A stretch of 64,000 nt of DNA from Massilia endophytica (GCF_021165955.1 NZ_CP088952.1:3720001-3784000); one strand, 5' to 3'; positions 43,299-50,974 are shown, counted from the stretch's first letter. Notes: generated by a model not told the origin, from the sequence alone. Program-made: numbers and translations.

Positions 43299-44252
43299 TT
43301 ACACCTTGATGTTCCAGAGGGCCTGGGCCTCGGCGGCGATCAGCTGCGGGCGCTCCTCCGGCCAGAACAGCTTGGCGCCCGGAATGCGCAGCACGCCGCG
43401 CGGATTGCCGAAGGCCTGGTCGAAATAGTCCGCATTGGAAGGCGAGAAGATCGTATCGCCCATCCCCCACAGCACGCGCACCGGCACCTTGCTCGATTTC
43501 AACGCCGGCCCGATCTCCGCCAGCCAGTTGCGCTCCAGCGCGATGGCATAGGCGTGCATGGCGGCCTTGCGGCGCGGCGTGCTCACCAGCGGACCCAGAT
43601 AGCACTCCAGCGCCTCATCGCTCGGATGCGCCGGATCGGCGTAGCACATGCCTCCCAAGCCCTGGGCCGAACGCGCGAGCGTCTTGTCCCTCAGCCAGGG
43701 CACGAACCATTCGTCGGCGAATACGCCGGCCTTGGCCATGTCGATCACGGGCTTCAGGGCGGGCGGCGGGCAATCGTGCTCGCTGTCGCAGTTCGTCAGC
43801 AGCACGCTGCGCACGCGCTCGGGATAGCGCACCATGAACATCTGCGCTACCGCGCCGCCGCTGTCGTTGGCGATGATATCGACGGTGCGGACGGAGAGCT
43901 TGTCCAGCAGCGCGGCCAGCATGGCCACCTGCGCGTCCGGCGCCACGCTCGCGCCATCGGCCACCTCGGTGTAGCCCAGGCCCAGGAAGTCCGGCGCGAT
44001 GCAGCGGCGGTACGGCGACAGGCGCTCGATCACGCCGCGCCACTGGAAGCTGTTAAGCGGGAAACCGTGCAGCATGAGCACCGCGTCGCCGCGGCCACGG
44101 TCGATATAGGCGACGCGGCCCGCATCCAGGGCCATGTAGCGGCGGGCGGCGTGGAATGCCTGGGCATCCATGGCGTGCGCGCCTGCATGGCTGAACGGCA
44201 GTGCGCTGGCGGCGGTGGCGGCGGCGAGATGGAGGAAAGTGCGGCGTTGCAT
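43299..44252 (-). CDS. Exported alpha/beta hydrolase, haloalkane-dehalogenase-like elbow
   Basis: The 317-residue protein has a signal sequence with twin Arg (MQRRTFLHLAAATAASALPF), possibly Tat-type. The fold shows oxyanion HGFPLNSFQW, the nucleophile elbow in IIANDSGGAVAQMFM and a C-terminal RVLWGMGDTIFSPSNADYF (acid). In the A-N-D-S-G elbow the nucleophile is probably Asp, as in haloalkane and fluoroacetate dehalogenases, rather than Ser. It is divergently transcribed from the XRE regulator at 44388, and a palindrome lies between the two, so control by that regulator is likely. Confidence 0.82.
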   Translation of the reverse strand: MQRRTFLHLAAATAASALPFSHAGAHAMDAQAFHAARRYMALDAGRVAYIDRGRGDAVLMLHGFPLNSFQWRGVIERLSPYRRCIAPDFLGLGYTEVADGASVAPDAQVAMLAALLDKLSVRTVDIIANDSGGAVAQMFMVRYPERVRSVLLTNCDSEHDCPPPALKPVIDMAKAGVFADEWFVPWLRDKTLARSAQGLGGMCYADPAHPSDEALECYLGPLVSTPRRKAAMHAYAIALERNWLAEIGPALKSSKVPVRVLWGMGDTIFSPSNADYFDQAFGNPRGVLRIPGAKLFWPEERPQLIAAEAQALWNIKV

Positions 44253-44334
44253 GATGGCTCCTTGTGTCGTTTGATCGTGCTGCCATTATTCGATTTCGGC
44301 CGTATCGGATCAATGAAGCGGGACGTCATATCTT

Positions 44335-44353
44335 CATGACCTCCGAGGTCATG
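44335..44353. promoter_or_regulatory. Palindromic operator between the hydrolase and XRE genes
   Basis: CATGACCT and AGGTCATG are perfect inverted arms around CCG. The site lies in the 135-base divergent gap, 35 bases before the XRE ATG and upstream of the hydrolase. It is a probable binding site for the XRE-family protein encoded next to it. Confidence 0.6.
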
Positions 44354-44375
44354 GAAAGAAAATCCCGGCCGGAGT

Positions 44376-44381
44376 TAAGAT
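44376..44381 (+). promoter_or_regulatory. -10-like TAAGAT 6 bases before the XRE ATG
   Basis: TAAGAT is followed by ATACGC and the ATG at 44388. The nearest GGAG is 13 bases before the ATG. The spacing is the same as for the crp-like and GGDEF genes, again suggesting a leaderless transcript. Confidence 0.4.
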
Positions 44382-44387
44382 ATACGC

Positions 44388-45212
44388 ATGAACATGCATG
44401 CATCCGGCGCCATCGCGCCCTCCCAAGTCGGCGCGCTGCTGCGCGAATGGCGCGCCGCGCGCCGTCTGAGCCAGCTCGATCTGGCGCTGGACGCGGGCCT
44501 CTCCGCCCGCCACCTGAGCTGCATCGAGACCGGCAAGGCGCAGCCAAGCCGCGACGTGCTGGCACGGCTGGCGGACACCCTCGAAATGTCGCTGCGGGAG
44601 CGCAACGCGCTGCTGGTGGCGGCGGGCTATGCGCCGCGCTACCCCGAATCCGAGCTGGGTACGCCCGAGCTCTCGCAGGTGCGGCAGGCCATCGACTTCA
44701 TCCTGCACCAGCAGGAGCCCTATCCCGCCTTTTTGCTGAACCGGCACTGGGATATCGTGGGAGCCAACGAAGCCGCCGTGCGCTTCACCGGCGCCATGCT
44801 GGGAGGCCGCGCCAGCCCCCACCGCAACATGCTGCGCCACGTCTTCGATCCGGACGACCTGCGCGCTTCGCTCGCGAACTGGGAAGAAGTGGCTGGGCAC
44901 CTGATCAGCCACCTGCACGCCCTGGTCGCCCGTTCGCCATTGGACGCCACGGCGCGCGCGCTGCTCGATGAGGTGCTGGCCTACCCTGGCGTACCTGCCC
45001 ATTGGCGGCTGCGCGACCTGTCCTCAGTGCCCGGCCCCCTGCTGACAACGACCTTCAACCACGAAGGACAGACCTTCAGCTTCTTCTCCACCATCACCAC
45101 CTTCGGCACGCCGCGCGACATCACCATCGACGAGCTGCACATCGAATCGTGCTTCCCGATGGACGAAGCGACAGCCGCCTTCTGCCGCGCGCTCGCGCAA
45201 CAGGAAGCATAA
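44388..45212 (+). CDS. XRE-family regulator with MmyB-like ligand-binding domain
   Basis: The 274-residue protein has an N-terminal helix-turn-helix (about residues 14-70; VGALLREWRAARRLSQLDLALDAGLSARHLSCIE, given here in two overlapping motifs) and a C-terminal domain of the MmyB/MLTR ligand-binding type (about 95-270), with LLNRHWDIVGANEAAVRF and a closing TPRDITIDELHIESCFP. Regulators of this type bind fatty acids or small hydrophobic ligands and often control a divergent oxidoreductase or hydrolase. Here the divergent gene encodes an exported hydrolase. The alginate lyase gene begins 2 bases after its stop. Confidence 0.88.
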   Translation: MNMHASGAIAPSQVGALLREWRAARRLSQLDLALDAGLSARHLSCIETGKAQPSRDVLARLADTLEMSLRERNALLVAAGYAPRYPESELGTPELSQVRQAIDFILHQQEPYPAFLLNRHWDIVGANEAAVRFTGAMLGGRASPHRNMLRHVFDPDDLRASLANWEEVAGHLISHLHALVARSPLDATARALLDEVLAYPGVPAHWRLRDLSSVPGPLLTTTFNHEGQTFSFFSTITTFGTPRDITIDELHIESCFPMDEATAAFCRALAQQEA

Positions 45213-45214
45213 GG

Positions 45215-46138
45215 ATGCGTCCAGTTCTGGCGCTGGCCCTCGCCCTGGCCGCAGTCAATGCCGCCGCAGCCTGCCCGGCGCCGCCGCAGGCCGTGATCGA
45301 CATCGACGCCAACAGCTACTACACGGACAAGCATCATTCCGTGATCGACCCCGTGCTCCGCGCGCGCAATATCGCCAACACAAAGCCGATCGAAGACTAT
45401 CTCTCCGCCGTGTCGAAGAACGCTGGCAGCACCCGCGCGGACGACCGGCGCTGCGCCCTGGACTGGATGGCGGCATGGGCCGGACGGCGGGCCATGCTCG
45501 GCAAAATGAGCACCGAACAGTCCTGGTACCAGCGCAAGTGGACGCTGGCCGGCCTGGCGCTCAGCTACGCCCGCGTCAAGAGCGAGGCGTCCCCCGAGCA
45601 GAAGCAGGTCATCGAAGCCTGGTTCAAGTCCCTTGCCGACGAAACGATGGCGCATTCGGATGCCAGGAAGGGTGTGCGCAATAACCACTACTACTGGGAG
45701 GGCCTCGCTGTCGCGGCAGCAGGCGCGGTGGTTGGCGACGAACGCCAGCTCGCGTGGGGACGCAAGGTATTCGACCACGCCATGTCGCAGGTCGCCGGCG
45801 ACGGCTCGCTCCCTCTCGAGATGGCGCGCGCCAGCAAGGCGCTGCACTACCACGTGTTCTCCGTCCAGCCGCTGGTGCTGCTCGCCTCCATCCTGGACGT
45901 ACAATCGCCCAAGCTGGACCAGCTGGTGCGCTTTACCGTGAATGGCGCCAGGGACAGCAGCGGCATCGCCAAGACCACCGGCTTCGAGCAGGAAGCTGTC
46001 AAGCCGGGCAACATGTCGTGGCTGATGATCTACACGCGCCATGGGGGCAAAGCCGAATTCCCGATCACCTCTCCTGGCGTGCAGACGCGCATGGGCGGCG
46101 ACCTGGCCGTCGCCAATCCACTGGAGCACCTGCATTGA
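45215..46138 (+). CDS. algL: Alginate lyase, PL5 (AlgL-like)
   Basis: The 307-residue protein has a signal peptide (MRPVLALALALAAVNAAAA). PL5 landmarks are present: the Asn-His of KGVRNNHYYWEGLAVAAAG, RRCALDWMAAWA, KWTLAGLALSYARVK and GSLPLEMARASKALHYHVF. AlgL cleaves polymannuronate by beta-elimination in the periplasm. It is slightly shorter than Pseudomonas AlgL. No alginate biosynthesis genes are seen nearby, so it may serve degradation of external or related uronic-acid polymers. It lies in a tight operon with the XRE regulator and a GNAT enzyme. Confidence 0.88.
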   Translation: MRPVLALALALAAVNAAAACPAPPQAVIDIDANSYYTDKHHSVIDPVLRARNIANTKPIEDYLSAVSKNAGSTRADDRRCALDWMAAWAGRRAMLGKMSTEQSWYQRKWTLAGLALSYARVKSEASPEQKQVIEAWFKSLADETMAHSDARKGVRNNHYYWEGLAVAAAGAVVGDERQLAWGRKVFDHAMSQVAGDGSLPLEMARASKALHYHVFSVQPLVLLASILDVQSPKLDQLVRFTVNGARDSSGIAKTTGFEQEAVKPGNMSWLMIYTRHGGKAEFPITSPGVQTRMGGDLAVANPLEHLH

Positions 46139-46590
46139 GCGATATCCGCATCCGCCTGGCCAGCGCAGCAGACGCTCCCGCGCTGGTGGACCTGATGGAA
46201 GCCTTCTATGCGGAGTCGCACTACCCGCTGGACCGGGACTGGGCACTGCAGGCTTTTCGCACGCTGATCTCCCAGCCAGCGCTGGGCGCCGTGTGGGTCG
46301 CGGACAATGGAGCCCTGATCGGCCACGCCGTCCTCACCGTGCGCTACGCGATGGAATTCGGTGCGCTCAGCGCCATCATCGACGACCTTTTCGTCAGCGC
46401 ACCGCATCGGCAGCGCGGCATTGCCCGCCGGCTGCTGGAAGCCCTGTTGGAGGACAGCCGCTCACGCGGCTGCAAATCAGTGCATGTGGAAGTGGGCGCA
46501 AGCAATCCCGCCGCACGCCAGCTCTACGCCAGTCTCGGCCTGCTTCCCTATGACGACGACCGCCTCACGCTCCACCGGGAATTCGATTGA
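46135..46590 (+). CDS. GNAT-family N-acetyltransferase
   Basis: The likely start is the TTG at 46135, which overlaps the algL stop (TTGA). It begins the protein right before the first GNAT strand (DIRIRLASAADAPALVDLM); no ATG is suitably placed. The 151-residue product has the acetyl-CoA loop VSAPHRQRGIARRLLEALL and the closing GASNPAARQLYASLGLLP. The substrate is unknown. Translational coupling to algL suggests shared regulation but not an obvious shared pathway. Confidence 0.85.
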   Translation: MSDIRIRLASAADAPALVDLMEAFYAESHYPLDRDWALQAFRTLISQPALGAVWVADNGALIGHAVLTVRYAMEFGALSAIIDDLFVSAPHRQRGIARRLLEALLEDSRSRGCKSVHVEVGASNPAARQLYASLGLLPYDDDRLTLHREFD

Positions 46591-46737
46591 CATCAAAGGA
46601 ATAATCGCACGAAGACGACCGGCATTGACGAATGCCGAAACTTAGGCTGCCTACAACAATTACCTTCGATAGGACCAAATCAGCACCTTTCAGCACGCCC
46701 CCCCAAGAACGCGCAGCACCCTTCCATAGCTGGCCCC

Positions 46738-47004
46738 ATGAAAACACAATTCAGACTTGTCGCCTTAACACTTCTAATTGCCGCCTTTACGTTAGCCTGG
46801 GCCAGCAGGATTCAGGGATTCTGCCTATCAATGGCACTCGCACTCGAGCTCTACGCGTTAACCGAACTGGAAATCAACTGGCGCGAGCAAATCGAACTAC
46901 GGAAACTTAAAGCATTTTTTATGCGGCACAACAATAGTTCAATTTCGGGCGTTGTGGCGCAGATTGCAGCTTTCCTGCTGCTAGTAGCCTTTTTTTTGTT
47001 ATAG
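46738..47004 (+). CDS. Small membrane protein of unknown function
   Basis: The 88-residue ORF encodes two hydrophobic segments (about residues 7-40 and 70-88) around a charged middle (EINWREQIELRKLKAFFMRH). The surrounding DNA is clearly lower in GC than the rest of the window, which may mean recent transfer or a poorly selected region. There is no clear Shine-Dalgarno sequence and I do not recognise a family. It may not be a real gene. Confidence 0.4.
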   Translation: MKTQFRLVALTLLIAAFTLAWASRIQGFCLSMALALELYALTELEINWREQIELRKLKAFFMRHNNSSISGVVAQIAAFLLLVAFFLL

Positions 47005-47019
47005 GCGATCTAAACTACC

Positions 47020-48171
47020 CTATCGGCTTTCCTCTGCCCTTAGCCAATTAAGCTTCCTGAGCTGGTCGGCGAAGTATTTCTGTCGCGGGTGCCTCTGCTC
47101 CGTCGCCAGCGCAACTGCCCGTTCGGCGGCGCGCCGGGCTGCAGGCCAGTCTTTCACTTCCTTGTAGGCGTCGGCCAATCCATCGAACGCATTGGCGGAC
47201 TGCGGATGGTCCTTCGCATTTCGCTTGAACAGCTCAATCGCCTCCACCAGCTTGCCCGCAGCCATCGCTTCATATGCGAGCGTGTTCACCACTTCCTCCG
47301 GAACCGGGAGCTCCCAGCCCACCTGCTTCGACACCTCAGCGAAGTGCTGCTCCGCGTAGCCGATTCCCTTCGGCGCCATGTCGTTGTGGAAGCGGTAGCC
47401 CTTGTACAGGGCGCGCAAGGCATCGATGTGGGCCAGCAGGGGTATCGTGCCATGCGTCTCCTGCGGGAAGGGCTGGCTGTGCCAGCGGAAGCCTGCGGGC
47501 TGCCGCGCCTTGAGCGTGTCAACCAGTTTGTCGTAGTCCTCCAGCGCTCTTCCGGCATCGTCGGAACGGGCGACGTAGAGGAAGGCGGGCACACGCGGGG
47601 CAGAAGCGAGGAAGGCGTCGAGTGAACGCTGGGGCAGATTGTTGTCCCAATCCAGGCTTGGGCTGATCGCGAAGTAGGCCCGGAACAGCGACGGCTCCGC
47701 GGTCAAGGCGTACAGCGCGAACTGGCCGCCCGCGGAATGGCCGGACAGGATGCGGAAGCCGTCTGCACGGTACTTGCGCTCGATCTCGGGGATCAATTCG
47801 GAAGACAGAAAACGCAGGAAGTTTCCTGCACCGCCACCGCCCACCCAGGCCGTGCGCCAGTCGGTCTGCGTGAAATCGCGGATGCGCACCGTGCTGTCCA
47901 GCCCCACCACAATCATCTCGGGAATATCTCCCTGGCGCGCCAGATACGCCACCATCGGCGCGGTGTAAGCGAAATGCGATTGGGCGTCGAGCAGGTACAG
48001 AACGGGATAGCGCCGCTCCTTGTCCCAGCCATAGCTGGCCGGAAGCTGCACGCGGTACTGCCTTTCTTCCTTGAGGACCTTCGACTTGATATGCACGGGC
48101 TCCGCCGCATGCGATGCCGCGAGCGAGAAAAAGGCCAGCCATACGGCGAGGAGAAAGCGCGCAATGATCAT
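47020..48171 (-). CDS. Secreted esterase-D/IroE-type alpha/beta hydrolase with TPR-like tail
   Basis: I prefer the ATG at 48171, since it begins a clean signal peptide (MIIARFLLAVWLAFFSLAAS); a GTG at 48201 is also in frame. The ~383-residue product has an esterase domain (about residues 25-270) with YPVLYLLDAQSHFAYTAPMV, the nucleophile Ser in ILSGHSAGGQFALYAL and a C-terminal His in QETHGTIPL. Two TPR-like helices follow (ANAFDGLADAYKEVKDWPAA). Family members hydrolyse small esters such as siderophore or sugar esters. The gene is divergent from the arsR-like gene. Confidence 0.85.
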   Translation of the reverse strand: MIIARFLLAVWLAFFSLAASHAAEPVHIKSKVLKEERQYRVQLPASYGWDKERRYPVLYLLDAQSHFAYTAPMVAYLARQGDIPEMIVVGLDSTVRIRDFTQTDWRTAWVGGGGAGNFLRFLSSELIPEIERKYRADGFRILSGHSAGGQFALYALTAEPSLFRAYFAISPSLDWDNNLPQRSLDAFLASAPRVPAFLYVARSDDAGRALEDYDKLVDTLKARQPAGFRWHSQPFPQETHGTIPLLAHIDALRALYKGYRFHNDMAPKGIGYAEQHFAEVSKQVGWELPVPEEVVNTLAYEAMAAGKLVEAIELFKRNAKDHPQSANAFDGLADAYKEVKDWPAARRAAERAVALATEQRHPRQKYFADQLRKLNWLRAEESR

Positions 48172-48223
48172 TTTTGGCAGCTCATCAGGTTGTAAAGCCA
48201 CTAGCCTACCGCATCAGCGCCGC

Positions 48224-48252
48224 TTGACAACTCATAACCATATGGTTATTGT
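48224..48252 (+). promoter_or_regulatory. Promoter with ArsR-type operator
   Basis: TTGACA (48224-48229) and TATTGT (48247-48252) are 17 bases apart. The perfect palindrome ATAACCATATGGTTAT (48234-48249) fills the spacer and overlaps the -10. It is the probable autoregulatory site of the ArsR-type gene starting at 48304. Confidence 0.75.
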
Positions 48253-48303
48253 TAACGCACTGGCCTTGTCGCCCCGATCGATTCATTCATGTGAGTTGCC
48301 AAC

Positions 48304-48627
48304 GTGTCCGCAGAACCGACCTTAGTTTTCAAAGCACTGTCCGACCCTACGCGGCGTGCGCTGTTCGAACGCCTCAGTCAGGACGGGGAATTGACCGTGC
48401 ACGCGCTCACGGATTCGTCTGGCGTTTCCCAGCCAGCCGTTTCCAAGCACCTTGGCCAGCTGAAAGTTGCCGGTCTGGTGAACGACCGCCGCCAGGGCCG
48501 TGAGACTTACTACGCCGCCAATCCGAAAGGGCTCGCGCCCATGATGGACTGGTTTCATTTCTACGCCGTCTTCTGGGATCAGAAGTTCGATCGCCTCGAA
48601 GACCTACTCAATAGGATGGACCATTGA
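48304..48627 (+). CDS. ArsR-family transcriptional regulator
   Basis: A GTG start gives a 107-residue winged-helix protein (LVFKALSDPTRRALFERLSQ, then the recognition helix region GVSQPAVSKHLGQLKVAGLV and wing NDRRQGRETYYAANP). It has no Cys cluster for metals and belongs to the ArsR group normally paired with SRPBCC-domain genes. Its partner at 49795 is separated from it by an inserted tnpB element whose end coincides with the stop codon region, so the last residues may have been changed by the insertion. A palindromic operator lies in its promoter. Confidence 0.9.
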   Translation: MSAEPTLVFKALSDPTRRALFERLSQDGELTVHALTDSSGVSQPAVSKHLGQLKVAGLVNDRRQGRETYYAANPKGLAPMMDWFHFYAVFWDQKFDRLEDLLNRMDH

Positions 48628-49687
48628 CGTTCTCTCCGCCCTTAAGGATGGAGATTCCTGCTTCCAGCGTCGCACGTCCGCGACGGAGAATATTCATCGC
48701 AGCATTGACATCACGATCATGTACCGCGCCACAATCACTGCAAGTCCATTCTCTTATTCCAAGGCCTGCGATACCTTTCGGCCGCGAATCGGGCAGCACG
48801 CCACAAGTCGAGCAGGTTTGGGTGGTAAAGCGTTCGTCCACTTCCACATACCGTACGCCATGCCTAATGGCCTTGTACATCAGCATCTTGCGGAAGGTCG
48901 ACCAGCCAGCGTCAAGTACGGATTTGGCCAGGCTGGTTTGGGCCAAACCACTAGCATTGATATTGCCCACGGCGATATGGTCAAACGCACGCACGAGCTC
49001 CGCAGAGTGCTTGTTCAGAAAGTCCAACCTCCGCCGTGCCACGCGCATGTGAATCGCCTTGATCCTGCGCCACTTGTGCGCCCGCTGCGCTACCGCCAGC
49101 GCCGCTTCCGCCTTGCGGTAAAAGCCAGGGGCATGGATACGTTCCTGATTGGACAGCACGGCAAGGTCTTTCAGTCCCAAGTCGATGCCGACACCGTGAC
49201 TAAGCGGACGTGCGGGAGGCTCGGCGACTTCGATCACAATATTGAGAAACCAATTTCCACGCCGGTCTTGCGCAAAGCAGGAACCGTCCCTGATCTTCCC
49301 ATCAGGCAGAGGGCGCGAATAAAACACGCGGAAGGTGTTGCCAGCAAAGCGGAACGCATTACCTTTTCGATGGAGGTCGCGTCCCTTCATCGGAACCCAA
49401 CCGAGCGACTTGCGGCCTCGGTAGCGCAGGTAAGGCCGACGGTGCTGCACGCGGGACCTGGCGAACTGTTCGCACACAGCATTGATGACGCCCGAATGCA
49501 GATTCAGTTCTTTACTGCTGCCCGCCGTCAGTTTATTCAGGTCAAAGCCGGTCAACCATGGACGGCTAAAACGCAAGGCGTCCTTTTGCCGATCATTGCA
49601 ATAGTTCCAGACGAAATTCACCGTGCGGGCCTGTTGTTGCAGCAGTCCGGTCAGCGACTTTACCCGGTAACGATAGACGAGCAGCAT
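48608..49687 (-). CDS. tnpB: TnpB, RNA-guided nuclease of an IS200/IS605-like element
   Basis: The 359-residue protein has the N-terminal TnpB region (YRVKSLTGLLQQQARTVNFVWN), RuvC-I GIDLGLKDLAVLS, a zinc finger (CSTCG and CSDCG) and RuvC-III GAVHDRDVNAAMNIL. At the usual RuvC-II Glu position the sequence is IAVGNINASGL without Glu. A conserved-looking Glu lies about 41-44 residues later in YVEVDERFTTQT, matching the rearranged-site TnpB/Fanzor type. The last residues (GPSY) appear to be encoded by host DNA outside the element. No tnpA is present, so movement would need TnpA in trans. Confidence 0.93.
   Translation of the reverse strand: MLLVYRYRVKSLTGLLQQQARTVNFVWNYCNDRQKDALRFSRPWLTGFDLNKLTAGSSKELNLHSGVINAVCEQFARSRVQHRRPYLRYRGRKSLGWVPMKGRDLHRKGNAFRFAGNTFRVFYSRPLPDGKIRDGSCFAQDRRGNWFLNIVIEVAEPPARPLSHGVGIDLGLKDLAVLSNQERIHAPGFYRKAEAALAVAQRAHKWRRIKAIHMRVARRRLDFLNKHSAELVRAFDHIAVGNINASGLAQTSLAKSVLDAGWSTFRKMLMYKAIRHGVRYVEVDERFTTQTCSTCGVLPDSRPKGIAGLGIREWTCSDCGAVHDRDVNAAMNILRRGRATLEAGISILKGGENVNGPSY
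48624..48760 (-). ncRNA. Candidate omega (reRNA) scaffold at the 3' end of tnpB
   Basis: In this family the guide RNA overlaps the 3' end of tnpB and the right-end hairpin, and its guide is the host DNA right after the end. Here the guide would start with TGGTCCATCCTATTGAG, in the 3' end of the arsR-like gene. The 5' limit is a guess; no structure was calculated. Confidence 0.3.
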
Positions 49688-49779
49688 ACTGTAATTTTAT
49701 ACAGTATTTTGTAAAACTCAAGGAGATCGGCTGCTTCGCAGTCACCTCTTTTCACCCTCCCCGTCTTACGGACGGGATT
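48624..49779 (-). mobile_element. tnpB-only IS200/IS605-like insertion splitting an ArsR-SRPBCC pair
   Basis: On the element's own strand the right end has a hairpin (CTCCGCCCTTAAGGATGGAG on plus, 48634-48653) followed closely by TCAA, a typical cleavage tetranucleotide of this family. The left end has a hairpin CCCGTCTTACGGACGGG (49762-49778 on plus). No target duplication is expected for this family. The exact left tip is uncertain by about 15 bases. Confidence 0.7.
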
Positions 49780-49794
49780 TTTCGGAGCAAACCT

Positions 49795-50235
49795 ATGAAC
49801 AATGCAGCAGAAACCCGCACCGTCGTCATCGAACGCTTCATGCCGCACCCCGCCGAAAAGGTATGGCGCGCACTCACCCAGCAGCCCCTCATCGAAGAGT
49901 GGCTGATGAAGAACGACTTCGAGCCCGTGAAAGGCCGCCACTTCTCCCTGCACACCCAGCCGCAGCCAGGCTGGGATGGCCGCATCGACTGCGAAGTGCT
50001 GGCGGCGGAACCTCACCGCCTGCTTACCTACACCTGGAACGCCTCGGTGCCCGGCGTATCCGACGACCTGCGCACGGTCGTGACCTTCACGCTCGACCCG
50101 ACCGATGGCGGCGTGAACCTGCGCATGGAGCAATCCGGCTTCCGTCCAAGCGAGGAACGCGCCTACCAGGGCGCCCAGTACGGCTGGCAGCACTTCTTCG
50201 GCAAGCTGGAAACCACGCTCGGGAAGATTGCTTGA
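49795..50235 (+). CDS. SRPBCC (AHSA1-like) domain protein
   Basis: GGAG lies 7 bases before the ATG. The 146-residue START-like protein has the family opening RTVVIERFMPHPAEKVWRALTQQPLIEEWL and a closing AYQGAQYGWQHFFGKLETTL. Such genes usually follow an ArsR-type regulator directly and share its promoter. Here the tnpB element lies between the two, so its expression now probably depends on read-through or a new promoter. The ligand is unknown. Confidence 0.9.
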   Translation: MNNAAETRTVVIERFMPHPAEKVWRALTQQPLIEEWLMKNDFEPVKGRHFSLHTQPQPGWDGRIDCEVLAAEPHRLLTYTWNASVPGVSDDLRTVVTFTLDPTDGGVNLRMEQSGFRPSEERAYQGAQYGWQHFFGKLETTLGKIA

Positions 50236-50279
50236 TGCTGAGGTAAGATGGACGTCACTTCCACTCCACGGGCCAGGCC

Positions 50280-50876
50280 ATGCACATCGCCATCCTGACT
50301 TTTGACGGCTTCAACGAGCTCGATTCCATCGTGGCTCTCGGTATTCTCAACCGGATCAGGAAGCCTGACTGGAAGGTGAGCCTGTGCTGTCCACAGGAGG
50401 AAGTGACGTCGATGAACGGCGTTACCGTGCGCGCGCAAACGCTGCTGGAAGAGGTGCGCCGCGCCGATGCGGTGATCGTTGGCAGCGGCATCAGGACACG
50501 GGAAGTGGTCGCCGATGCCGCGCTCATGTCCCGGCTGGCGCTGGACCCGGCAAGGCAACTGATCGCCGCCCAGTGTTCCGGCACGCTGATCCTTGCGAAG
50601 CTTGGCCTGCTTGGCAGCGTGCCCGCCTGCACCGACCTCACCACCAAGCCATGGGTTCAGGAAGCAGGCGTGGAGGTGCTGAACCAGCCGTTCTACGCTA
50701 ACGGCAATGTCGCCACCGCAGGCGGCTGCCTGGCTTCGCCGTATCTCGCCGCGTGGGTGATCGCGAAAACGGAAGGCCTGGACGCGGCGGCTTCTGCGCT
50801 GCATTACGTGGCTGCGGTGGGCGAGAAGGAGCAGTACGTGGAGAACGCCCTGAAGCACATCACTCCGTATATCTGA
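50280..50876 (+). CDS. DJ-1/PfpI-family protein
   Basis: The 198-residue protein has the DJ-1 fold pattern: MHIAILTFDGFNELDSIVA, VIVGSGIRTREVV and the nucleophile-elbow Cys in LIAAQCSGTLILAKLGLL. ATAGGCLASPYLAAWVI follows. It lacks a DNA-binding domain, so it is not a GlxA-type regulator. Members act as glyoxalases, isonitrile hydratase-like enzymes or chaperones; the residues seen do not decide. It starts 44 bases after the SRPBCC gene in the same direction. Confidence 0.87.
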   Translation: MHIAILTFDGFNELDSIVALGILNRIRKPDWKVSLCCPQEEVTSMNGVTVRAQTLLEEVRRADAVIVGSGIRTREVVADAALMSRLALDPARQLIAAQCSGTLILAKLGLLGSVPACTDLTTKPWVQEAGVEVLNQPFYANGNVATAGGCLASPYLAAWVIAKTEGLDAAASALHYVAAVGEKEQYVENALKHITPYI

Positions 50877-50974
50877 GGCCGATGGGTATTGTCCGCCGCG
50901 CTGGAAGCGCACGAATGGCGCACCTGCCTTGCCCTGTGGCTGCGACCCTCGCCGACTCGCCCCCTCACCGCGGC

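Noticed and set aside
46632..46910. Alternative 92-codon frame overlapping the small membrane protein
   Set aside because: Its product has no hydrophobic or domain pattern, and it has no ribosome binding site. The 46738 frame is only slightly better supported.
48608..49687. TnpB as a nuclease-dead TnpB-derived repressor
   Set aside because: Both RuvC Asp residues and the zinc finger are intact and an alternative Glu is present, and the gene still has hairpin ends of a mobile element rather than a stable partner gene.
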